Source: Bacillus sp. J37 | GTDB taxonomy: Bacteria > Bacillota > Bacilli > Bacillales > Bacillaceae | Assembly (NCBI RefSeq): GCF_000518865.1 | Contig: NZ_JAEK01000013.1 | Coordinates: 51,259-115,258 of the forward strand | Direction: 5' to 3' | DNA length: 64,000 nucleotides | Shown here: positions 49,033-57,449 of the stretch, in pieces | Layout of the letters: each line of letters opens with the position of its first letter | Position numbering within the stretch: position 1 is the stretch's first letter | Translations under genes and position numbers: made by a program | Notes under the pieces: model-generated | Databases searched by the model: none | The model's input: only the letters and a program-made list of their open reading frames with translations | Told to the model about the DNA's origin: nothing

Positions 49033-52000
49033 TTGAATTCTCCATTTTTACAAAAACGGTCAATCTGTTTTTTAATGATGATACTGTTTCTTTTATTTCC
49101 TCAAAAAGCATTCACCATTGCAGATGTTCAACCAAACGTATCACCTGAACGGATCAGTGAAATCGAGCAGTGGGTACATGAACAAATGAAAAAAGCAGAA
49201 ATACCCGGCATGTCTGTCACGATTGTAAATGGAAAAGAGACATTGTATCAGCAGGGATTTGGTTATTCTGATTTATCCGAAAAGACGCCAGTGTCAAATG
49301 CTACTGTCTTTGAGATCGGCTCTAATAGCAAGGCCTTTACAGCTCTTGCAGTGCTGAAGCTTGAGAAGGAAGGAAAGCTGAAACTGAACGATCCTGTTGA
49401 TCACTATATCCCTTGGCTGCAGGTAACGTTTAATGGGAAACCTGCAGTGATTACAATCGAGCAATTGCTTCATCATACAAGTGGAATTCCATTTGAAACA
49501 ATCGGAAAGCTCCCAGAGGGCTATGGTGAAAATGCATTGGAAAATACTGTACGCATTCTCGAAGATTACCAGTTAAACAGGGAGCCTGGTGAAAGCTTTG
49601 AATATGCAACGATAAATTATGATGTTTTAGGGCTAGTGATTGAAAGAGTGACAGGACAATCCTATGCCGATTATATGGGGGAACAAATCTTTAAACCTTT
49701 AGGACTGACAGATACATTTATATTGAAAGAACCTGGTGTGCCTGAAGAAACAGCGACAGGATATAAATTTGGCTATACGGATCCACGTCCATATGAACCG
49801 CCACTTTTTGTAGGGAATGCACCAGCGGGATATATCATGAGCAATGCACGCGATATGGCTTTATGGCTTAAAATTCAACTTGGCACTGTACGTAATGAAA
49901 GCTTCGATTTCTCTCTGATCGAAGCTTCCCATCTAGCAAATCGTACTGTCAAACCGGATTTCAATGGTTCCTCTTATGCTGCAGGATGGGATGTGTTTCA
50001 GAAGGGTGAAGGTGAAATCTCACATGCCGGAAATAATCCTACTTTTTCATCGTTTGTTAGTATGCGACCAGGAGAGGAAATTGGGGTTGTTGTTTTAGCG
50101 AATATTAACACAGATTACACCCAGGTCATTGGTCAAGGTATTCTTCATAAATTGATTGGAGAAGAACCACCGTTGTTAAATTCAGACACATATAAAAAAG
50201 TAGATTCCATTGCAGTTGGACTGATTGTTGCCTTACTGCCGATTAGCATCATTATCTTTATATATGTGCTTACAACGATTAAAGCCATTATTAGAGGAGA
50301 TCGACACGGAGTTTTTAACAAGATCCGATCTTATTTCTCTCTTTTGCTTCATTTGCTTGTGCTCGGAGCTGCGGCAATGGCTATTTATAAAGTGCCGGAC
50401 ATTTTGTTTTATAAGCTGACATGGCGGTTTATCCAGGTATGGATGCCAGAAACAGTATTTACAGCTGTTTGGCTTATCATCATAGCGGGAGGCTTATATG
50501 CTGTTTATTCATTGCTTCTCACCTTTTTTCCGAAGAAAAAAGAGAAATCGTTTCTAAAACCCATTGTCCTCGGGGTGGTAAGCGGCGTAGGAAATGCTTT
50601 TGTTATTTTTATCATAAATGAAGCCATCGTCCGAACAAACAACTTAACAAATGGCTTACTTTTCTACTTTGTCATAGCCATTTTGATGTATGTGGTCGGA
50701 CAACGATATGTTCGGTCAATGCTCGTGAATCTGACTAACGAGATTATATATGAAAAAAGGATCGAGCTAATTGATAAGTTATTGAATACACGTTTCTCAA
50801 TATTGGAAGGAATGGAACGTGGACGTGTTGAGGCAACACTTAACAATGATACTGAGGTCATTAGCCGTTCAATCGGAATTGTGATTTCAGGTGCAACAAA
50901 CTTAATAACACTTGTTTTTTGCTTTCTTTATCTAGGTGTGATGAATGTATACGCGTTGTTCCTTTCCATTGCAATCATCGTCTTTTTAGCCATTCTGTAC
51001 TTATTTGTCGGTAACCGGGCCAACAAAATCATGGAGGAAACACGTGATTTGCAAAACGTATTTTTCGGATTTATCACAGATATGCTGAATGGATTCAAAG
51101 AGCTTACATTGAACATTAAGAAACGTCGTGATTTCCGTAAAGGAATTCAGGAGAGCTGTAACAGTTACAAAGAAAAGCGAAATATATACCAGTTGCGTTA
51201 TTCCGATATTTTCGTACTAGGTGAACTGTTATTTGTATTAGTCATTGGTTGTGTTGTTTTTGTTTTTCCAGAGATCTTTAAGCAGATGGATCAAATCATG
51301 CTTAGTAACTATGTGTTTGTTTTTTTGTACATGACAGGTCCTGTCAACCAGCTGCTTGATAGTGTCCCACACTTTGCGCAAATTCGAGTAAGCTGGGACC
51401 GAATCAAGCACATGAATAAAGAGTTGAATTCGCTGGAGGAACATCCAACTGATGGCCATCATTTCAATGAATCTGAGTCTATTCAATTGAGGCTGATTGA
51501 CGTGACATACAGCTATCATGGGGCAAATGATCTACCTCATTCAAGCTTTGAAGTCGGCCCAATCAATTACGAGTTTCGAAGTGGATCCATTGTTTTTATT
51601 ACAGGGGGAAACGGCAGTGGGAAATCAACATTAGCAAAGCTTCTTACAGGATTGTACGAACCAGATGCCGGACATATAACCCTAAATGGAGAGTCGATTT
51701 TACCAGTGGAATTAGGGCAATACTATTCTGCTATTTTCGGAGATTATCACTTATTTGATCGTTTTTACGGAATAGATTGGCAAGCAAAGGAAGTTGAAAT
51801 GAATTACTATCTGGAACGCTTGGAGTTACAAGATAAGCTTCAGATACAAAATGGGGTATTCAGTACGACAAAGCTATCAACAGGTCAGAAAAAAAGGCTG
51901 GCCCTTCTCATCACCTATCTTGAGGACAAGCCGATCTGTCTATTTGATGAATGGGCGGCAGATCAAGATCCCGAATATCGTCGTTTCTTTTACGAAGTCC

Positions 52001-52143
52001 TATTGCCGGAAATGAAAGCCAGCGGGAAATGTATTATTGCTATTACCCATGACGATCATTATTTTCATCTTGCTGATCACATGATTAAGATGGACATGGG
52101 ACAAATGTCGGTATTGGAACCGGCAGCTCAAAGATCTTTATAG
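49033..52143 (+). CDS. prodrug-activating D-Asn peptidase fused to ABC exporter (ZmaM-like)
   Basis: This 1036-residue fusion begins with a signal sequence (about 1-28), then a beta-lactamase/S12 serine peptidase domain (about 35-385) with SxxK (Ser97-Lys100 in GSNSKAFTAL) and Y191-A-T. Three ClbP-like membrane helices follow (about 393-500), then a PvdE/SyrD-type exporter membrane domain and an ATPase with Walker A GGNGSGKST (about 857), LSTGQKKR (about 949) and Walker B CLFDEWAADQDP. It should cut the N-acyl-D-Asn leader outside the membrane while exporting the product. The TTG start follows GAAGGGAG. The fusion matches ZmaM of zwittermicin A. Confidence 0.88.
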   Translation: MNSPFLQKRSICFLMMILFLLFPQKAFTIADVQPNVSPERISEIEQWVHEQMKKAEIPGMSVTIVNGKETLYQQGFGYSDLSEKTPVSNATVFEIGSNSKAFTALAVLKLEKEGKLKLNDPVDHYIPWLQVTFNGKPAVITIEQLLHHTSGIPFETIGKLPEGYGENALENTVRILEDYQLNREPGESFEYATINYDVLGLVIERVTGQSYADYMGEQIFKPLGLTDTFILKEPGVPEETATGYKFGYTDPRPYEPPLFVGNAPAGYIMSNARDMALWLKIQLGTVRNESFDFSLIEASHLANRTVKPDFNGSSYAAGWDVFQKGEGEISHAGNNPTFSSFVSMRPGEEIGVVVLANINTDYTQVIGQGILHKLIGEEPPLLNSDTYKKVDSIAVGLIVALLPISIIIFIYVLTTIKAIIRGDRHGVFNKIRSYFSLLLHLLVLGAAAMAIYKVPDILFYKLTWRFIQVWMPETVFTAVWLIIIAGGLYAVYSLLLTFFPKKKEKSFLKPIVLGVVSGVGNAFVIFIINEAIVRTNNLTNGLLFYFVIAILMYVVGQRYVRSMLVNLTNEIIYEKRIELIDKLLNTRFSILEGMERGRVEATLNNDTEVISRSIGIVISGATNLITLVFCFLYLGVMNVYALFLSIAIIVFLAILYLFVGNRANKIMEETRDLQNVFFGFITDMLNGFKELTLNIKKRRDFRKGIQESCNSYKEKRNIYQLRYSDIFVLGELLFVLVIGCVVFVFPEIFKQMDQIMLSNYVFVFLYMTGPVNQLLDSVPHFAQIRVSWDRIKHMNKELNSLEEHPTDGHHFNESESIQLRLIDVTYSYHGANDLPHSSFEVGPINYEFRSGSIVFITGGNGSGKSTLAKLLTGLYEPDAGHITLNGESILPVELGQYYSAIFGDYHLFDRFYGIDWQAKEVEMNYYLERLELQDKLQIQNGVFSTTKLSTGQKKRLALLITYLEDKPICLFDEWAADQDPEYRRFFYEVLLPEMKASGKCIIAITHDDHYFHLADHMIKMDMGQMSVLEPAAQRSL

Positions 52144-52233
52144 ATAGAAGTTATAGGTGAGTGGTAAATCTTTTTGTAGAACCTCATCACCCGTAACTCC
52201 TGTTGATCAATGGAGGAATAGAGGTGAAAACGA

Positions 52234-52947
52234 ATGAAAACCATTTTGTTTTGCATTCCTTATGCGGGTGATTCAGCAACCATTTATATGCAATGGAAAC
52301 AGCTACTTGGAAATCATATTGAACTTTATCCACTTGAACTTGCTGGTAGAGGAGCCAGATATGACGAACCCTTTGATTCGAACTTCACCAACATGAGAAA
52401 CGGTCTTGCATCCCAAATCAAGCAATATGCAAATAACAAACAATATGCAATCTTTGGTCATAGCATGGGGGCGGTCTTGGCGTATGAACTCTATTATTTG
52501 CTAAGTGAAGAGGGATTTCCAGAGCCTTGGCATTTATTTCTTTCAGGCCGCCCGGCACCTGCCCAAAGTGCCCGAAAAAACAGCTTTTTATCCAGGTTTG
52601 TTCATGAGAAGGTTGGAGAGTTATTTCAACATAGTAGAGATATACCAAATGAGATCTCGAAGCATCCGGATCTCGCTAAAAAGTTCAGACAAGTACTTAA
52701 ATCAGATCTTCGCATGATGAATACATATGATTTTTTACCCAAACAAGAAAAAATAAAGTGTCCCGTCACCATTTTTAGCGGGAAGCAGGATGACATCAGT
52801 GAGGAAGATATACTAGCGTGGAGAGATCATTCTAACAATGATTTCAAAATTGTATGGGTAAAAGGTGATCATTTTTTCCTGCATACAAGAAAAGAAGAAT
52901 TGGTCTCAGTCATCAATCAGTCGATTCCTGAAATAATTTCAAGTTAG
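52234..52947 (+). CDS. type II thioesterase, copy 2
   Basis: A second editing thioesterase of 237 residues, clearly diverged from the copy at 25337. It has CIPYAGDSATIY, GHSMGA with Ser77 and the GDHFFL histidine. Because none of the synthetases carries an integrated thioesterase, one of the two stand-alone copies might perform product release as well as editing; this is inference. It lies 12 bp before the next synthetase gene. Confidence 0.88.
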   Translation: MKTILFCIPYAGDSATIYMQWKQLLGNHIELYPLELAGRGARYDEPFDSNFTNMRNGLASQIKQYANNKQYAIFGHSMGAVLAYELYYLLSEEGFPEPWHLFLSGRPAPAQSARKNSFLSRFVHEKVGELFQHSRDIPNEISKHPDLAKKFRQVLKSDLRMMNTYDFLPKQEKIKCPVTIFSGKQDDISEEDILAWRDHSNNDFKIVWVKGDHFFLHTRKEELVSVINQSIPEIISS

Positions 52948-52959
52948 GAGAATGACAAG

Positions 52960-55900
52960 ATGGAAATGAAAGAATGCTACGAGACTTCGTCTGCTCAGAG
53001 ACGAGTGTATATTCAGCAACAATTCAATCCGCAAAGCACTGCTTATAATCTTCCTACAGTATTTAAAGTAGACGGGAAACTGGATAATATCCGTTTGGAA
53101 GAAGCGATGGTGAAGCTGATCAGACGACATGAATCATTGAGAACCACTTTTGAAGCTGATCTGGAAAATAACGATATTTCTCAAACTATTTTAGACAGCG
53201 TTCCATTCAAGTTAGATGTATTAAATGCCGAAGAGGATAAACTACATGACTGCATTGATCAACTAATTAAACCATTCCAACTGGATCAAGCACCACTATT
53301 TTGTGTGAAAATCATTTACACATCTGATGATAACTGTTATCTGTTTTTTGATATCCACCACATTATAGCGGACGGTATTTCCATTCAAACGATCATGAAG
53401 GAAATGATGCTGCTCTATAAGGGAATGGAACTGACGCCTGTTGATGTACAATATGTCGATTATGTGATGTGGCAAAACGATTTATTTAACCAGCAGGAAA
53501 TTCGCAGTCAAGAGTGTTACTGGATGGGGCAATTCAAAGACGAACTCCCTGTTTTAGATCTGCAAACTGACTTTGTACGTCCTGTTAAGAACGAAGGGTT
53601 TGGCAAGTATGTTTATTTTCAAATTGAAAAACCGGTCATCAATCAACTAAAAGAGACTGCACGCGAGGAAGATGCGACATTGTTTATGGTTCTTTTTAGC
53701 CTATATACAGCCCTTCTGCAGCGATATACTTCACAAACTGACATTGTCATTGGAACACCAATTGCCGGTCGCAGACATGCAGAGCTGGAACCAGTGATTG
53801 GGATGTTTGTCAATACGCTAGCCCTTCGTATTAAACCAAGGGGGGAGATGTCATTTCGCCAATTGCTGTCAGAAGTGAAGCAAACAGCACTAGCAGCATA
53901 TGAAAATCAAGATTATCCATTAGATCAGATGATCGAAAAGCTTAAGATCAATCGTTCGTCTGACAGACATCCTTTGTTTGATACCATGTTTGTTTTGCAA
54001 AATATGGATACCGCTCATGTTGATATGGATGGCTTACACTTTCAACCTTTTGAGCTAAAGACGTGCAGTGCCAAATTCGATCTTACCTTAGAGCTAACGG
54101 AAAAAGACGGATTGATATCTGGAAAACTGGAGTATAATGCGGAATTGTTCGAAAAACAAACAGCAGAAAGGATCACACAGCACTTTACGAACATGGCCAA
54201 ACAAGCTGCTGAATTTCCTGATCAACTTCTCCATCAGTTTGAAATGATGAGCTTTGAAGAGAAGAAGGAGATTCTTGAAGAATTCAATGATACAACAACA
54301 GATTTTCCTCTTAAAACAATATCTCAATTATTTGAGGAACAGGTAACTCTTCATCCTGATCAACCTGCTGTACTTTACGATGGGGATAGTTATACATATC
54401 GTGAAGTAAATGAAAGAGCTAATCAACTCGCTCGTACATTACATGCTAAAGGAATCTCGAATACAAAAGCTGTTGGAATAATGGCTGAGCGATCCATGGA
54501 ATTAATCGTTGGTATGCTTGCCGTTAGTAAGACAGGAGCTGCTTATGTTCCAATTGAACCGGATTATCCTGCTCAAAGAATTTCAAATATGCTAGAAGAC
54601 AGCGGAAGCGGATGGCTTTTGGTACAAGGAGCTACCAAGCAGACTATACCTGATCATCTGGAGATCATTGATTTACAAAACCCAATGCTGTACACAGGAG
54701 AGAAGACCAATCTTAACTTATCCACTGAATCAGATAGCACTGCGATTATGATCTTCACTTCAGGAACATCTGGAAGACCAAAGGGTATTAAGGTGACGAA
54801 TAGGGGGATATCCCGTCTTGTCAAGGAAACAAATTATGTGGAATTAAATCACCAAACACGAATGCTTCAAACTTGTGCATTGGGATTTGACGTTTTTACA
54901 TTTGAAGCCTGGGCACCGTTACTAAATGGAGGACGTTTGTATCTAACAAATAAGGAAATATACCTTGATGCCGAAAACTTAAAACCATATTTATTAGAAC
55001 ACAAAATCAATCTCATGGTCCCTACTACAGCGCTCTTTAATCACTTGCTAAATCAAGACCCGAAAATTTTTAATACACTCGATACCATTATAGTCGGTGG
55101 TGAAGTAATGTCACCTCCACATGTTCGCTTGCTAAAACAGAATCATCCAACTGTGAAGCTAAAGAATGGCTATGGACCAGCTGAAAATACAACATATACG
55201 AGCGTTTATGATGTAACAGGTTTCGAAACGGGAAGTATTCCAATCGGAAAACCTATTTCGAATACGAGCTGTTATGTTTTAGATCCTTTTCTTCAACCTG
55301 TACCTGTCGGTGTGGCAGGAGAATTATTTATAGGCGGCGATGGAGTAGCAAGCGGGTACGCGAATCGAAGTGATTTATCAGAGGAAAAATTCATCACTGT
55401 TCCTTCACTTCAAGGAAAAAGGGTTTACCGGACTGGAGATTTAGTGAAATGGCGTTCTGACGGTCATTTAATCTACCTTGGTCGACAAGACGATCAGGTG
55501 AAAATTAGAGGGTATCGAATCGAAGTAGAAGAGGTTAATCAGCATGTATTGGGAATCCCGGACGTACTGGAATCTGTTGTAATACCGATAAAGACAGCGA
55601 ATAAAGAAACAAAGCTATGTGCTTATTATACTGCAGATTTATCGATTACCTCTTTGGAAATGCGCAATATGCTAATGAAGCAACTACCTGATTTTATGGT
55701 CCCTGAACTTTACATGCAGGTAGAAAAAATGCCATTGTCAGCGAATAACAAAATTAATAAAAAGGCACTGCCAGCGCCTGGATTTGCTTCAATTCCTACA
55801 GAAAAGCAACAAGTTGAGGATGAATTGGAACGAGCAATTGCCCAAGTGTGGCAGGAAGTACTAGCTGTAGAAACAATCGATGTTAACGATAATTTCTTTG

Positions 55901-57420
55901 CAGTCGGTGGGCAATCCTTGAAAGGCACTCTGATTGTAGCAAAACTCCGTAAGGTATTAAATGTGGACATTGGCTTAAATGAACTGTTTTTACATCCAAC
56001 AATCAAAGATTTAGCTAAGCTGCTTCGAAGTAGAGAAAAAGTAAGTGTCGGCATAGAAGTAAAATCAGTTGAGAAACGTGAGTATTACCCGGCAACATCT
56101 CAGCAAACACGAATGATGATTGTTGACAAAATGAAGCGGGTCTCTGATACAAGCCAAAACATTACAGATATCTATTGGGTGGAAGGAAAACTGGATATTG
56201 AACGGGTGAGAAATGTATTTCAACAATTGATCGACAGGCATGACTCGTTAAGAATGTCTTACCACCTAACAAAGAACGGCCTGATGTTTAAGGTAATCGA
56301 AAAGCTAGAATCAGAACTGACAATGTTCAAGGGGACGGAGGAGCAAATATCAGATCTTATCAGTAATTTCGTTCAACCATATGATCTTTCAGAAGCTCCC
56401 TTATTCAGAATCGGTCTTATTGAAGTAGCTGATGATAAGCATCTACTAATCTTTGATATTCATCATAGTATTTCAGATGGTTTTTCTTTGGGATTATTAG
56501 TTAAAGAGTTCGTTACTTTGTTCCATGGAGGTCAACTGCCTAGATTAGAATTTCAGTATAAGGATTATGCAATATGGCAACAGTCCTTTACCAAAACAGA
56601 AAAATGGGAAAGACAAGAAGAATTCTGGTTAGAGGTCATGAAAGGTACCATCCCAACCATGAATTTGCCACTGGATTTTCAACGTCCAGCTGAAAAAGCG
56701 TATGAAGGAAAATTGTTGGATTTCCAAATTTCAGAGGGACTAACAGAACGATTAAAGCAAGTGGCAGTAAATGAAAATACCACACTATATACCGTATTAC
56801 TTACTGCTTACTATACATTATTATACAAATATTCAGGTGCGGAAGATATGATCATTGGTGCTCCCGTTGCAGGGCGCAATCAAGCTGAATTTCAACAAAT
56901 GTTTGGTTTGGTGACGAATACACTGCCGCTCCGTAATTATCCTTCATCACACAAAACTTGGCGCCAGTTTTTACAAGAAGTACGGGAAAATACAATCCAG
57001 TCATTTGAAAATCAAGATTATCAGTTAGAACAGTTATTAGAGAAAATGGGAATTAGCCCTTCAGTTAATCGTAACCCTTTATTTGATACAATCTTTGTTT
57101 TGCAAAATATGGACATTCCACCAATTAACCTGGAAGGATTGCGTTTTGTTCCATATCTTCAACAACGAAACACAAGTATCATCGATTTGATTTTAGTTGC
57201 TAAAGAAGAATCAGGCAGAATCACTTTTACATTTGAATACTGTACCCAGTTATTCAAAAGAGAAACGATTAAACAAATGGAAGAACATTTTATCACCCTC
57301 TTAGAAAGTATGGGACACGGTGATCTAGACAAAACGCTTATTCAGCTCCAGCTCAATGTTGACAAAGCTGTAAACAATGATCAATACAGGGAAAATTTAG
57401 CCGATACATTTTCGTTTTAA
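52960..57420 (+). CDS. NRPS C-A-T-C
   Basis: This 1486-residue synthetase has a condensation domain (HHIIADG from H133), an adenylation domain (FTSGTSGRPKG near 600), a carrier with GGQS (Ser986) and a full second condensation domain at about 1040-1470 (HHSISDG from H1168). The hand-read code DVFVIGGTY most resembles Val-type codes such as DAFWIGGTF, so a branched hydrophobic residue is a low-confidence guess. It ends in a C domain, so its product must pass to a carrier on another protein, presumably the next gene product. Confidence 0.88.
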   Translation: MEMKECYETSSAQRRVYIQQQFNPQSTAYNLPTVFKVDGKLDNIRLEEAMVKLIRRHESLRTTFEADLENNDISQTILDSVPFKLDVLNAEEDKLHDCIDQLIKPFQLDQAPLFCVKIIYTSDDNCYLFFDIHHIIADGISIQTIMKEMMLLYKGMELTPVDVQYVDYVMWQNDLFNQQEIRSQECYWMGQFKDELPVLDLQTDFVRPVKNEGFGKYVYFQIEKPVINQLKETAREEDATLFMVLFSLYTALLQRYTSQTDIVIGTPIAGRRHAELEPVIGMFVNTLALRIKPRGEMSFRQLLSEVKQTALAAYENQDYPLDQMIEKLKINRSSDRHPLFDTMFVLQNMDTAHVDMDGLHFQPFELKTCSAKFDLTLELTEKDGLISGKLEYNAELFEKQTAERITQHFTNMAKQAAEFPDQLLHQFEMMSFEEKKEILEEFNDTTTDFPLKTISQLFEEQVTLHPDQPAVLYDGDSYTYREVNERANQLARTLHAKGISNTKAVGIMAERSMELIVGMLAVSKTGAAYVPIEPDYPAQRISNMLEDSGSGWLLVQGATKQTIPDHLEIIDLQNPMLYTGEKTNLNLSTESDSTAIMIFTSGTSGRPKGIKVTNRGISRLVKETNYVELNHQTRMLQTCALGFDVFTFEAWAPLLNGGRLYLTNKEIYLDAENLKPYLLEHKINLMVPTTALFNHLLNQDPKIFNTLDTIIVGGEVMSPPHVRLLKQNHPTVKLKNGYGPAENTTYTSVYDVTGFETGSIPIGKPISNTSCYVLDPFLQPVPVGVAGELFIGGDGVASGYANRSDLSEEKFITVPSLQGKRVYRTGDLVKWRSDGHLIYLGRQDDQVKIRGYRIEVEEVNQHVLGIPDVLESVVIPIKTANKETKLCAYYTADLSITSLEMRNMLMKQLPDFMVPELYMQVEKMPLSANNKINKKALPAPGFASIPTEKQQVEDELERAIAQVWQEVLAVETIDVNDNFFAVGGQSLKGTLIVAKLRKVLNVDIGLNELFLHPTIKDLAKLLRSREKVSVGIEVKSVEKREYYPATSQQTRMMIVDKMKRVSDTSQNITDIYWVEGKLDIERVRNVFQQLIDRHDSLRMSYHLTKNGLMFKVIEKLESELTMFKGTEEQISDLISNFVQPYDLSEAPLFRIGLIEVADDKHLLIFDIHHSISDGFSLGLLVKEFVTLFHGGQLPRLEFQYKDYAIWQQSFTKTEKWERQEEFWLEVMKGTIPTMNLPLDFQRPAEKAYEGKLLDFQISEGLTERLKQVAVNENTTLYTVLLTAYYTLLYKYSGAEDMIIGAPVAGRNQAEFQQMFGLVTNTLPLRNYPSSHKTWRQFLQEVRENTIQSFENQDYQLEQLLEKMGISPSVNRNPLFDTIFVLQNMDIPPINLEGLRFVPYLQQRNTSIIDLILVAKEESGRITFTFEYCTQLFKRETIKQMEEHFITLLESMGHGDLDKTLIQLQLNVDKAVNNDQYRENLADTFSF

Positions 57421-57449
57421 TTCAAATGGCAAAAAGGGGGAAGGAAACG

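Noticed and set aside
49033..52143. Antibiotic-resistance beta-lactamase
   Set aside because: Fusion to membrane helices and a cyclic-peptide exporter within an NRPS cluster fits a ClbP/ZmaM-type peptidase far better than a drug hydrolase.
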